Assembly: GCF_002929495.1 (NCBI RefSeq)
Contig: NZ_PJJJ01000021.1
Location: 1-63,533, forward strand
Reading direction: 5' to 3'
DNA length: 63,533 nt
DNA from: Cryobacterium sp. Y82
Lineage (GTDB): Bacteria > Actinomycetota > Actinomycetes > Actinomycetales > Microbacteriaceae
Numbering within the stretch: position 1 is the stretch's first letter; every line of letters starts with the position of its first letter. Below are positions 8,040 through 15,648 of this stretch, piece by piece. The notes below the pieces were generated by a model. The model had not been told where the DNA came from and did no database searches. It saw only the letters and a list, made by a program, of their open reading frames with translations. The position numbers were made by a program, and so were the translations under genes.

Positions 8040-8045
8040 TAAGGT
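8040..8045 (+). promoter_or_regulatory. -10 box of tadA (leaderless candidate)
   Basis: TAAGGT is followed by 5 nt and the tadA ATG at 8051. Confidence 0.4.
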
Positions 8046-8050
8046 GACAG

Positions 8051-8527
8051 ATGCGCGCACGAGATCAGCACGCCGAGTGGATGCTGCTCGCCCTCACCGA
8101 AGCGCATGCCGCCCTGGTCTTTGACGACGTGCCTGTTGGAGCCATCGTCGTCGACGCTGCGGGCGCGGTTATCGGCTGGGGCCGCAACGAGCGGGAACGG
8201 CATCAGGATCCGACCCTGCACGCCGAAGTCGTCGCCATCCGGCAGGCGGCCGTGCACACCGGCGACTGGCACCTGACCGACTGCACCCTGATCGTCACGC
8301 TCGAACCCTGCGTGATGTGCGCCGGTGCGATCCTCGCCGCACGGGTGCCCACGGTCGTGTTCGGCGCCTGGGATGCGAAGGCGGGCGCCGTCGGATCGGT
8401 GTACGACGTGCTGCGCGACCGTCGGCTCAACCATCGCGTTGAAGTCTTCGCCGGCGTCAACGCGGTGGAGTGCGGCGCAATCCTCCGAGAATTTTTCGAC
8501 AATCCAGCACGACGCACAGCCCGCTGA
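8051..8527 (+). CDS. tadA: tRNA(adenine34) deaminase
   Basis: This 158-residue zinc deaminase converts A34 to inosine in tRNA-Arg(ACG). The zinc and catalytic residues are visible as HAEV (about 57-60) and PCVMCAGAI (about 85-93). The C-terminal half has the typical [13 protein letters not shown] segment, which separates TadA from cytosine and guanine deaminases. The substrate tRNA is encoded in the same window at 2768-2840. It is divergent from upp, a pairing that may be only positional. Confidence 0.92.
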   Translation: MRARDQHAEWMLLALTEAHAALVFDDVPVGAIVVDAAGAVIGWGRNERERHQDPTLHAEVVAIRQAAVHTGDWHLTDCTLIVTLEPCVMCAGAILAARVPTVVFGAWDAKAGAVGSVYDVLRDRRLNHRVEVFAGVNAVECGAILREFFDNPARRTAR

Positions 8528-8530
8528 GGC

Positions 8531-9493
8531 CTATTCCAGCCCCTTGATCACAAAGGCATCGGTCGGCGGATTGGCCGAATTTGAATCAAAAAAGATGTCT
8601 GGCTCGAGATAGATCGTGCGTGCGAGCGGCACCGCAGTGCGAATACGAGTTTCGACGGCGTCGATGTCGGTGGCGACGTCGGCAAATCGGTGCTCGCCGT
8701 CGAAGGCAACCTTGGCGCCGACCAGGATCTCATCCGGCCCGAGGTAGAGCGTCTTGAGGTGAATGATGCGCTTGATTTCCTGGCCGTCGAGAATGGCCGC
8801 TTTGATGGCGTCGAGGTCCTTCTTGCTTGCGCCCTCGCCCACGAGAAGGCTTTTGGTTTCAATGCCGAGAATAATCGCGACCAAAACGAGCAGTGCGCCA
8901 ATGGCGAGCGTGCCGACGGCGTCCCAGATCGGCTCATCCGTGACGATGGTCAGCCCGACGCCCACGAAAGCGAAGGCCAGGCCCGTAAGGGCCGCCACGT
9001 CTTCGAGCAGCACGACGGGCAGTTCGGGGGCCTTCGCATGCCGAATGAACTGCACCCAGGTCTCATTTCCTCGCACATGGTTCGACTCTTTGATCGCGGT
9101 GCGCAAAGAGAACCCTTCCAGCACCATCGCGATGGCGAGCACCAGAATCGGCACCCAGGCATTTTCCAGCGGATGCGGGTTCTGCAGCTTGTCGATGCCT
9201 TCATAGAGCGAGAACACCCCACCGATTGAAAACAGAATGATCGACACCACGAAGGCGTAGACGTAGCGTTCTCGACCATAGCCAAACGGATGCTCCAGGT
9301 CGGCCCGCTTCTTCGCCTTGCGACCGCCCAGCAGCAGGAGGAGTTGGTTGCCGGCATCCGCTACCGAGTGCACGCCCTCGGCGAGCATCGAGGACGACCC
9401 CGACAGGCCCCACGCCACGAACTTGGTGACGGCGATGCCTAGATTGGCCGCGAATGCCGCCACAATTGCCTTGTTTCCGCCGGATGCGCTCAT
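8531..9493 (-). CDS. cation diffusion facilitator (CDF) transporter
   Basis: This 320-residue protein has hydrophobic segments at about 7-25, 38-55, 76-98, 112-130, 155-178 and 186-205, then a cytoplasmic domain. Segment 2 carries SMLAEGVHSVADAGNQ, matching the HxxxD metal site of CDF proteins, and a second acidic/aromatic segment (LLEDVAALTG) contributes the other ligands. The family exports divalent cations (Zn, Fe, Mn, Co) in exchange for protons; metal choice cannot be read here. The first transmembrane region is close to the DUF/CzcD-type permeases of actinobacteria. Convergent with tadA (3 bp apart). Confidence 0.88.
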   Translation of the reverse strand: MSASGGNKAIVAAFAANLGIAVTKFVAWGLSGSSSMLAEGVHSVADAGNQLLLLLGGRKAKKRADLEHPFGYGRERYVYAFVVSIILFSIGGVFSLYEGIDKLQNPHPLENAWVPILVLAIAMVLEGFSLRTAIKESNHVRGNETWVQFIRHAKAPELPVVLLEDVAALTGLAFAFVGVGLTIVTDEPIWDAVGTLAIGALLVLVAIILGIETKSLLVGEGASKKDLDAIKAAILDGQEIKRIIHLKTLYLGPDEILVGAKVAFDGEHRFADVATDIDAVETRIRTAVPLARTIYLEPDIFFDSNSANPPTDAFVIKGLE

Positions 9494-9499
9494 GAAATC

Positions 9500-9505
9500 A
9501 TCTTA
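9500..9505 (-). promoter_or_regulatory. -10 box of the CDF gene (leaderless)
   Basis: TAAGAT on the minus strand is followed by 6 nt and the ATG at 9493. Confidence 0.5.
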
Positions 9506-9573
9506 AGACCGCGCATCTCCGGTCGCAGGTGGCGCCGGCGTGACGGTTTTGGGCACCCCAAAGCTGGGAAAAG

Positions 9574-9579
9574 TAGACT
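9574..9579 (+). promoter_or_regulatory. -10 box of proC (leaderless)
   Basis: TAGACT is followed by 6 nt and the proC ATG at 9586. No Shine-Dalgarno sequence is present. Confidence 0.55.
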
Positions 9580-9585
9580 GATCGG

Positions 9586-10434
9586 ATGACTTCCTCCCCG
9601 AATGTGACTCTGCCCACGATCGCCTTCCTCGGCGCCGGATCCATGGCTCGTGCCATTCTGGCCGGTCTGCTTAAACCCGGCGTGAACGTCGAGGGTGACA
9701 TTCGAGTCACCAACCGCACCGCAGCGAAGGCCGCGGAGCTGGCCGACACCGAGGGCGTCACCGCCTACGCGACCGAGGTTGACGCTGACGCCAACCTCAA
9801 GGCCATCGACGGCGCTCAGATCGTCATTATCGCCGTGAAGCCTCACATGGTCGCCGATCTGCTCGGCGAAATCGGCAACTCCCTCGCGCCGGGCACCCTC
9901 GTCTTGAGCGTCGCGGCCGGCGTGACGATCGACACCTTCGAATCGCTCCTGCCCGATTCCGTGCACGTCATCCGCACCATGCCGAACACCCCCGCCGTCG
10001 TCGGCATGGCCGTTACCGGCATCAGCGCTGGCACTCGATCCAACGACGTCGACCTCGAACTCACTCGAGCCCTGTTTGCAACCGTCGGCGATGTGCTGGT
10101 CGTACCCGAGAGCAAGCTCGACGCCCTCAGTACCATCTCCGGCTCCGGGCCGGCCTATGTGTTTTACCTGATCGAACAGCTCACCGAAACGGCCCGAAGC
10201 AAGGGTTTCACCCCCGAAGAGGCCGCTGTTATGGTCAATGGCACCTTCCTTGGTGCGAGCGCGCTCCTCGCTGTGTCCGGCAAGTCGCCGAGCGAGTTGC
10301 GCCGCCAGGTAACCAGCCCGGCCGGTACGACCGAGCGGGCCGTTTGGGAACTCGAAAAGGGCGGCCTCAAGGAGCTCTTCGACACCGCAACGGACGCCGC
10401 CCTCGCGCGCGCGAAAGAACTCGCCGCCTCCTAG
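9586..10434 (+). CDS. proC: pyrroline-5-carboxylate reductase
   Basis: This 282-residue enzyme catalyses the last step of proline synthesis, NAD(P)H-dependent reduction of pyrroline-5-carboxylate. The N-terminal nucleotide site is FLGAGSMARAI (about 11-21), and a middle signature VIRTMPNTPAVVG lies at about 126-138. The C-terminal ProC signature is spread over LSTISGSGPAYVFYLIE and QVTSPAGTTERAVWELE. Length is normal for the family. It appears monocistronic, with only 7 bp to the stop of the convergent ATPase gene. Confidence 0.95.
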   Translation: MTSSPNVTLPTIAFLGAGSMARAILAGLLKPGVNVEGDIRVTNRTAAKAAELADTEGVTAYATEVDADANLKAIDGAQIVIIAVKPHMVADLLGEIGNSLAPGTLVLSVAAGVTIDTFESLLPDSVHVIRTMPNTPAVVGMAVTGISAGTRSNDVDLELTRALFATVGDVLVVPESKLDALSTISGSGPAYVFYLIEQLTETARSKGFTPEEAAVMVNGTFLGASALLAVSGKSPSELRRQVTSPAGTTERAVWELEKGGLKELFDTATDAALARAKELAAS

Positions 10435-10441
10435 GGCAGGC

Positions 10442-11806
10442 CTAGAGCCCCTCGGCGATGGCCGCCGTCGCCTGCACCCACGCTGCGCGGGTGCGCGGCG
10501 CCAGTGCGTCGATTTTGAGCGGTCCGCCACCCACCAGCGAGGCATCGTAGGGAACGTCGACAACCGTGCGGGTGAGCTGTTGAAAGTGGTCGTGCAGACG
10601 CTTCGACAGCTGCTCATCAGCGGTTTTCGACGGCGACGCAAGCACAGTGACCGCCTCGGCGACCTTTTCGGCATGGCCCTTCTGCCGCAGGCCGTCGATC
10701 AGCGAGGCCGCACCGTAGCCGGTGTCCTCGCGAATGGTCGACACGATCACGAGCTGGTCGGCGGTATCGACCGCGGCTTCCCAGTTGCTGGCGCGCATAT
10801 TGTTGCCGGTGTCGATGACCAGTATCCGGTAGAAGCGGCTCAGAGTCCGATGAAGTTTGCGGAAGGCGTCATCGTCGATGCTTGCAGCGCCCGCCGGATC
10901 GAGGTCGGAGGCGAGGGCGTCAAACTGGGCGTCGCCCTGCGATCGCACGTAGTTGTCGAGGTCTCCCACCCGGGAGCGGGAATCGCCGAACCGGTCGAGG
11001 TCGCGCAGCAGGTCGACGGCCGTATTGGTGTGCCGGGCGGCCTGTGCCCGCACGCCCAGCGTGCCCATGGTCTCGTTGTTGTCCCAGGCCAGGGTGTAGC
11101 CGCCGCGGTAGATGCCGAACGTGGCCGCGATGAGCAGCGTTGCCGTCGTCTTGTGCGCTCCTCCCTTGGGGTTGAGTACCACGATCGTGCGCGGGCCGTT
11201 CAGGCTGCGCTGCACGGCCGCAATGGCGGTGCGCTGCCGTTGTTCGGCGGGACTCGGCGTGGGGGAGACGAACCCGCCGCTGAGACGACGCAGGGCGCCC
11301 TGCCAGCCCAGCGCGGCCGGTCCGGCGGGGGCCGGTGGCCGCGAACTGAGAAAATCGGCCAGGTTCGGCACAGCGGGCGCGGCATCCGTTGCGGGTGTCA
11401 CCAGAGATTCGAACAGGGCGGTAGGCGGCGCCGTAACGGGGGGCTGCATCAGCGTGGCAAATGGTGTCGGCACCTCGAGGGGAGTCACGACCGGAACAGG
11501 AGCGGTGCGCGCCGGTTTCGGGTGGCCGGCCACGACAACCGGCCCGGCTGCCTCGACCCGCCCGTTGGGGTGCACAGTCAGCGGCCAATCGCCCTGCTCG
11601 TCGCTCACCTGCAGCAGAACCGATTGCCCGCGACGACGAGCGGTCTCGACCACGAGGCCGATGATCTCCTCGCGAACGCCGGCCTCATCGGTACTGGTGA
11701 CGCGGTGCGGGGAGCCATCAATGGTCACCTCGCCCGTCGTGTCAGTCTGAACCGTGGCGACGATGTCGGCCGGGGTTTTGGCGAGAGCGGGTACGTGGGG
11801 TGACAT
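10442..11806 (-). CDS. MinD/ParA-like P-loop ATPase with proline-rich N-terminal region
   Basis: This 454-residue protein ends in a MinD/ParA-type ATPase domain (about 205-454). The deviant Walker A is NPKGGAHKTT (about 212-221), the Walker B region ends ILVIDTGNN, and the domain closes with a DVPYDASLVGGG segment. Residues about 85-165 are Pro/Ala-rich and probably disordered, preceded by a small domain. No ParB, parS-like site or ParA partner gene is adjacent, so chromosome segregation is unlikely. Similar long ATPases accompany type VII secretion in actinobacteria, but no ESX gene is present here. GGAAAGG precedes the ATG. The cellular role is unknown. Confidence 0.75.
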   Translation of the reverse strand: MSPHVPALAKTPADIVATVQTDTTGEVTIDGSPHRVTSTDEAGVREEIIGLVVETARRRGQSVLLQVSDEQGDWPLTVHPNGRVEAAGPVVVAGHPKPARTAPVPVVTPLEVPTPFATLMQPPVTAPPTALFESLVTPATDAAPAVPNLADFLSSRPPAPAGPAALGWQGALRRLSGGFVSPTPSPAEQRQRTAIAAVQRSLNGPRTIVVLNPKGGAHKTTATLLIAATFGIYRGGYTLAWDNNETMGTLGVRAQAARHTNTAVDLLRDLDRFGDSRSRVGDLDNYVRSQGDAQFDALASDLDPAGAASIDDDAFRKLHRTLSRFYRILVIDTGNNMRASNWEAAVDTADQLVIVSTIREDTGYGAASLIDGLRQKGHAEKVAEAVTVLASPSKTADEQLSKRLHDHFQQLTRTVVDVPYDASLVGGGPLKIDALAPRTRAAWVQATAAIAEGL

Positions 11807-11897
11807 AGAAAGCCTTTCCGTTCACGCACACGAGCCGGCGCCAAGGCTCAGGTGAGCCGCGGCGAGAAGTGTCCGTAGTAGCAGAATAGCTGGTCGA

Positions 11898-11916
11898 CTC
11901 CCCCGAATAGGGGGAG
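11898..11916 (-). terminator. hairpin after ktrA
   Basis: CTCCCCC/GGGGGAG with loop GAATA lies 2 nt beyond the ktrA stop. No T-run is visible, so intrinsic termination is only likely. Confidence 0.5.
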
Positions 11917-11918
11917 AA

Positions 11919-12590
11919 CTACGAACCGAGCGCGGCAAACCGTTCAATATCGGCCTCGGCGCCCGACACGATGATGAGGTCATGGTTGGACACCACGGTC
12001 TCCGGAGTTGCGTAGGTAAATGGCTTGCCGGGGCTTTTGACGCCGACGACCGTCACGCTGTACTTGCGACGCACGCCCGAATCGACGAGGGCGAGGCCAC
12101 GGATGGGCTTCGGCGGGTACATTTTCACGAGGGCAAAATCATCGTCGAATTCGATGAAGTCGAGCATGCGACCCGACACCAGGTGGGCGACGCGCTCGCC
12201 GGCCTCCGCCTCGGGGTAGATGACGTGGTTGGCGCCAATGCGTTCGAGAATCTTGCCGTGTGACTTGGAGATGGCCTTGGCCCAGATCTGTTGAATCTTT
12301 AGGTCTACCAGATTGGCCACGATCAGCACGCTGGCTTCCACCGACGACCCGACCGCGCAGACGGCGATCGAGAAGTCCTGGGCGCCAATTTGTTGCAGGG
12401 CCTCGAGGGAACGGCCATCCGCTTGAACGGCGTGCGTCACCCGCTCCGACCACTTCGAGACAAGGGCATCGCTCGTGTCGACGACGAGCACTTCGCGGCC
12501 CAGTCGGTCGAGCTGGCCGGCCGTGGCCGCGCCAAACCGTCCGAGCCCGATAATGAGCACGGGGGCGTCGTGTTTGATGCGATCAACCAA
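11919..12590 (-). CDS. ktrA: Ktr/Trk potassium uptake regulatory subunit (RCK protein)
   Basis: This 223-residue cytoplasmic protein gates the partner K+ channel-like transporter in response to bound nucleotides. The N-terminal RCK_N Rossmann domain shows LIIGLGRFGAATAGQLDRLG and VLVVDTSDALV. The C-terminal RCK_C domain (about 140-223) follows. Its start codon overlaps the end of ktrB by 8 bp, so the two are translated from one mRNA and presumably assemble together. The symbol follows the one-channel, one-RCK-subunit architecture of KtrAB; TrkA proteins with duplicated RCK units are about twice as long. Confidence 0.88.
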   Translation of the reverse strand: MVDRIKHDAPVLIIGLGRFGAATAGQLDRLGREVLVVDTSDALVSKWSERVTHAVQADGRSLEALQQIGAQDFSIAVCAVGSSVEASVLIVANLVDLKIQQIWAKAISKSHGKILERIGANHVIYPEAEAGERVAHLVSGRMLDFIEFDDDFALVKMYPPKPIRGLALVDSGVRRKYSVTVVGVKSPGKPFTYATPETVVSNHDLIIVSGAEADIERFAALGS

Positions 12591-14025
12591 CGATGGGTCT
12601 CTCTTCCGGGCGTTTAAACAGTTGCCTGCTGTGGCTCGCGGCCAGAGCTGCCGCGAGAGTCACTGTACCAACCCGGCCCATGAACATCGTTGCCGCCATA
12701 ACGTAGACGCCTTCCGGCGGTAGATCAGCGGTCAGCCCGGTAGACAGGCCGCAGGTGGCGAAAGCACTGATCACGTCAAAAAGAACGATGTCGAAGGGTT
12801 GTTTCGAAATGTGCAGTATGAGAATGCTCGCGACTGCAACGGTGGTCGCGCCCCACAGCACAACGCTGACCGACAAGCGCAGAATGTCGCTCGGAATACG
12901 ACGGCCGAACGCTTCCATTTCCTGCTTGCCGCGTGCTTCGGCAAACGCGGCGAGAAAGAGGATGGCCAGGGTCGTGACCTTAATGCCGCCGGCGGTCGAC
13001 GCTGACCCGCCACCGATGAACATGAGCATGTCGCTGAGCAGCAGGCTCGACCCGTGCAGGTCACTGATTTCGATGGTCGCAAACCCGCCTGAGCGCGTCA
13101 TCACCGACATGAACAACGATTGAAAGATGGTATCGCCGGCATTGAGCGACCCAAAAGTCTTGGGATTATCGAACTCGAGAATGATGTAAAAGATCATTCC
13201 GAGGATCATCAGGGCGATTGTCGTGACGAGTGTCAGCTTGACGTGTACCGACCAGCGGCGCGGTTTGCGCCAGCCGCGCGCGAACGCGTAGATCACCGGA
13301 AACCCAAGGCTGCCCAGAAAGACACCGATCATGAGCGCGCCGAGAAACCAGTAGTCATCGGCGAACGGGGCGAGGCCCCCGGGGTTCGGGTTGAAACCGG
13401 TGTTGGTGAAGGCCATCGCAGCGTAGTAGAAACTGTGCCAGACCGCTTCGCCCAGGGATACACCGGCCTGCAGCATGCGGGGAAAAAGCAGCGCTGCCAC
13501 ACCGACCTCAATGACGAATGCGCTGATTGCCACCGTGAGCAGCAGGCTGCCGACCTCGCCGAGGCGAATGGTCTGGCCCTCGTTCACCGGCCCGGCGTGA
13601 ATGCGGGAGGGGTTGGAATCGCTCGCCGCCATCAGCTTCGCGCGCAGCCCGAGTCTGCGCGAGATGACCAGTCCCATCAGTGACGCGAGCGTCAATACGC
13701 CGATGCCGCCGATATTGACACCGACGAACACCAAAATATTGCCGAACGCTGACCAGTGGGTGGCCATGTCGACCGTGGTTAGACCGGTGACGCAGATGAC
13801 CGACACTGCCGTGAAAACGGCGTCGTGCAGTGGGGTGATCGTGCGATCCGCTGCGGCGATCGGTAGCGAAAACAACACGGTGAAGACCAGGATGAGCGCG
13901 GAGAACACCAAAATCGCGAACCGTGATGGCGACTTGTGGGCGAGCGAGTCCACTTCGTCGCGCATCCGCATCAGAATGGCGAGGGGGCGCGAAAAGAATG
14001 GTTCAGCTCCGGTTCTCAACGACAC
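12583..14025 (-). CDS. ktrB: TrkH/KtrB-family potassium transporter
   Basis: This 480-residue membrane protein has the fourfold membrane-pore-membrane layout of K+ uptake subunits. Selectivity-loop-like segments are visible as AVFTAVSVICVTGLTTVD, SFYYAAMAFTNTGFN, QSLFMSVMTRSGGFATIE and DVISAFATCGLSTGL. Each retains the conserved glycine. It is driven by the ion gradient and is gated by the RCK subunit encoded just downstream. The GTG at 14025 lacks a strong ribosome-binding site; ATG codons near residue 19 are alternatives. Divergent from an ArsR-type regulator whose operator lies in the shared 93-bp promoter region, so potassium-gene control by that regulator is worth testing. Confidence 0.9.
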   Translation of the reverse strand: MSLRTGAEPFFSRPLAILMRMRDEVDSLAHKSPSRFAILVFSALILVFTVLFSLPIAAADRTITPLHDAVFTAVSVICVTGLTTVDMATHWSAFGNILVFVGVNIGGIGVLTLASLMGLVISRRLGLRAKLMAASDSNPSRIHAGPVNEGQTIRLGEVGSLLLTVAISAFVIEVGVAALLFPRMLQAGVSLGEAVWHSFYYAAMAFTNTGFNPNPGGLAPFADDYWFLGALMIGVFLGSLGFPVIYAFARGWRKPRRWSVHVKLTLVTTIALMILGMIFYIILEFDNPKTFGSLNAGDTIFQSLFMSVMTRSGGFATIEISDLHGSSLLLSDMLMFIGGGSASTAGGIKVTTLAILFLAAFAEARGKQEMEAFGRRIPSDILRLSVSVVLWGATTVAVASILILHISKQPFDIVLFDVISAFATCGLSTGLTADLPPEGVYVMAATMFMGRVGTVTLAAALAASHSRQLFKRPEERPIVG

Positions 14026-14070
14026 CTGGAACCCCCGATTAGCCTGCGACTATTGCCAGTTTGAAATGGT

Positions 14071-14114
14071 ACTACCCAGCGTTGGTTATTACCCAGCAGT
14101 AATGACTACCCTGA
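14071..14114 (+). promoter_or_regulatory. three-copy 17-bp-period operator of the ArsR-type gene
   Basis: A(C/T)TACCC occurs at 14071, 14088 and 14105, exactly 17 bp apart. The first two copies extend to ACTACCCAGC and ATTACCCAGC. The second copy also belongs to a dyad, ATTAC-N6-GTAAT (14088-14103). The third copy contains the TACCCT -10 box (14107-14112), 6 nt before the ATG at 14119. Occupied repeats would block both the leaderless promoter and the ktrB upstream region. Confidence 0.55.
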
Positions 14115-14118
14115 GGTT

Positions 14119-14586
14119 ATGGCAGACATCTTCACCGTGGTGGCGGACTCGGCGCGACGGGACATCTTGCGCATTCTTTTGGAGCGTGCAGTTCCCGCCG
14201 CTGAAATTCGCGGTCCGTCCCGGGAAGTGCGGGGCGAGCTGAGCGTGTCCGACATCGTTGGGCACCTCGGGCTGAGCCAGCCAACCGTTTCAAAGCACCT
14301 CAAGGTGTTGCGGGAGGCCGGTTTGGTCACCGTTCGCGAAGACGGGCAGCACCGCTTCTATCGTCTGGAGTTTTCGCCGCTCGAAGAGATCGAGGACTGG
14401 TTGATTCCCTTTCTGAGCGTCGACTTCGACCAGGCCGTCAAGGACGTAGATCTGGATGCCGATGCCGGCCTGAAGGACGAGCAGCGCGCCTTCGCCTCGG
14501 CTATTGGCAAGGCGTTCGCTGACGCCTCGCAAATGTCGCACGTCGTCAAAGATGCAACCGCAAAAAAGTGGCGTAGAAACGGCTGA
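14119..14586 (+). CDS. ArsR-family winged-helix regulator
   Basis: This is a 155-residue ArsR-type regulator. The N-terminus VVADSARRDILRILLE and the recognition helix region LSVSDIVGHLGLSQPTVSKHLKVLREAGLVTVREDGQHRFYRLE (about 38-80) are typical. There is no ELCVCD-type metal-binding cysteine motif, so it is not an obvious metal sensor. The C-terminal 60 residues are acidic and have no known domain. It is divergent from ktrBA and convergent with nothing; the next gene downstream is the ribosomal protein bS22. Autoregulation is suggested by the repeats at its promoter. Confidence 0.85.
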   Translation: MADIFTVVADSARRDILRILLERAVPAAEIRGPSREVRGELSVSDIVGHLGLSQPTVSKHLKVLREAGLVTVREDGQHRFYRLEFSPLEEIEDWLIPFLSVDFDQAVKDVDLDADAGLKDEQRAFASAIGKAFADASQMSHVVKDATAKKWRRNG

Positions 14587-14633
14587 AGGAGGCCCGATCC
14601 GGCTGCTGAGTAGTTGGAGCCGGTTTTGTCCGG

Positions 14634-14672
14634 TAGAATGGTGTTTTCGTGTCAGTCGCGGGCCCCGCGACT
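14634..14672 (+). promoter_or_regulatory. promoter -10 box and leader hairpin of the bS22 gene
   Basis: A TAGAAT box lies at 14634-14639. About 15 nt further on, AGTCGCGG/CCGCGACT (14654-14672) forms a strong 8-bp stem in the 5' leader. A stem just before a ribosomal protein gene could allow autogenous control (inference). Confidence 0.45.
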
Positions 14673-14695
14673 AAACCAATACTTGTGAGGTCCGT

Positions 14696-14794
14696 GTGGG
14701 TTCTGTAATTAAGAAGCGACGCAAGCGTATGGCGAAGAAGAAGCACCGCAAGCTGCTTCGCAAGACTCGCCACCAGCGTCGTAATAAGAAGTAG
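14696..14794 (+). CDS. small ribosomal subunit protein bS22 (AURKAIP1/COX24 domain)
   Basis: This 32-residue, highly basic protein begins MGSVIKKRRKRMAKKKHRKL. It matches the actinobacterial bS22 proteins seen in mycobacterial 30S ribosomes (about 33 aa). It starts with GTG, after a TGAGG site 7 nt upstream. It is too short for most gene callers. A strong terminator follows 37 nt after the stop. The family match is very clear despite the small size. Confidence 0.9.
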   Translation: MGSVIKKRRKRMAKKKHRKLLRKTRHQRRNKK

Positions 14795-14831
14795 AACGAC
14801 TAAGACTCACGTCTTAACCGTTCCCGAGCAA

Positions 14832-14861
14832 AGCGCTAGCCCTTCGGGACTGGCGCTTTTT
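14832..14861 (+). terminator. intrinsic terminator after bS22
   Basis: AGCGCTAGCCC/GGACTGGCGCT with a TTCG tetraloop is followed by TTTT. Confidence 0.85.
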
Positions 14862-14913
14862 GCTGTCGCCCGCGCGGTGCGTCGTGCCAGTGCGCGCCGG
14901 CATGAAGTCGCCG

Positions 14914-14919
14914 TAGGCT
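14914..14919 (+). promoter_or_regulatory. -10 box of the glutaredoxin-like gene (leaderless)
   Basis: TAGGCT is followed by 6 nt and the ATG at 14926. Confidence 0.5.
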
Positions 14920-14925
14920 GGAACC

Positions 14926-15195
14926 ATGCCCACCGCACACCTGACCCTGATCGGCAAGCCCGGTTGTCACCTCTGCGACGATGCGCGGGACCTGGTCGGA
15001 AGCGTCGTGGCCAAGCTCGCCGACGACGTGTCGGCCCCACAGATCACGTTCGAGGAACGTTCCATTCTCGATGACGCCGAGCTGCACGAGCTCTATCTGG
15101 AGGACATCCCGGTGCTCCTCATCAACGGCAAAGTGCACAATTACTGGCGCATCGACCCTGTGCGCCTGCGCGCCGCCCTACTGGAGGTCTCATGA
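14926..15195 (+). CDS. glutaredoxin-like protein (DUF836)
   Basis: This 89-residue thioredoxin-fold protein has the redox motif GKPGCHLCDDA, a CxxC close to the N-terminus, and the cis-proline loop DIPVLLINGK. It is likely a cytoplasmic thiol-disulfide oxidoreductase; partner proteins are unknown. It overlaps the following Dabb gene by 4 bp (ATGA), so the two are translationally coupled. Confidence 0.85.
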   Translation: MPTAHLTLIGKPGCHLCDDARDLVGSVVAKLADDVSAPQITFEERSILDDAELHELYLEDIPVLLINGKVHNYWRIDPVRLRAALLEVS

Positions 15196-15491
15196 CCATT
15201 CGCCACATCGTTTGCTGGAAGCTCAATGCCCTGACGCCACGCAAGAAGGCCGATGATGCCGCGGGCATCGTGGCGGGCCTGGAATCCCTCGTCCGTGTTG
15301 TACCCGAGATTCGTGCGCTGACGGTCGGGCCGGATGTTGCCGGCAATGAAAACTGGGACGTCGCGCTGGTCGCCGACTTCGATGATCTTGAGGCCCTTGA
15401 GCGTTACCAGAAGCACCCCGAGCACAAAAAGGTCGGCGCGTTTATTCGCACCGTTGTCGCCGATCGCCTGGCCGTCGACCTCGAGGTCTGA
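15192..15491 (+). CDS. Dabb-family (stress-responsive alpha/beta barrel) protein
   Basis: This 99-residue protein has the Dabb domain: N-terminal IRHIVCWKLN, a central acidic strand (WDVALVADFDDLEALERYQKHPEHKKV) and a C-terminal VVADRLAVDLEV. Dabb proteins form dimeric ferredoxin-like barrels. Some are enzymes and many have no known activity. The ATG overlaps the stop of the glutaredoxin-like gene. Confidence 0.85.
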   Translation: MTIRHIVCWKLNALTPRKKADDAAGIVAGLESLVRVVPEIRALTVGPDVAGNENWDVALVADFDDLEALERYQKHPEHKKVGAFIRTVVADRLAVDLEV

Positions 15492-15495
15492 CCCG

Positions 15496-15611
15496 CTCGC
15501 CGAGCCGTGACTTTCCGCGGTCTAGGGTCGCCGAGCCGTGAGTATTGGCTGATTTTTGGCTCGAAAGAGGCCAGAACTCACGGCTCGGCGACGCAAACTC
15601 ACGGCTCGGTG
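15496..15611. repeat. four-copy palindromic intergenic repeat (CGAGCCGTGA)
   Basis: CGAGCCGTGA occurs directly near 15501 and 15532 and inverted near 15577 and 15597. The central pair forms a perfect 17-bp inverted repeat, GTCGCCGAGCCGTGAGT (15527-15543) against 15576-15592. Its loop has an inner TGGCTC/GAGGCCA stem. It lies between the Dabb gene and the aspS stop and may act as a bidirectional terminator or be a REP-like element. Confidence 0.65.
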
Positions 15612-15648
15612 CGGGCGGGGCACGGGGCCGAGCCGGGCCAGAGCCCGG

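Noticed and set aside
9490..10674. 394-codon minus-strand frame over proC
   Set aside because: proC on the plus strand has full family motifs; the antisense frame has none.
10580..11803. 407-codon plus-strand frame over the MinD/ParA-like gene
   Set aside because: It is an antisense shadow; the Walker motifs are on the minus strand.
15519..15611. tRNA-like or riboswitch structure in the CGAGCCGTGA repeat
   Set aside because: The arms form a simple palindrome with no cloverleaf or conserved aptamer core.
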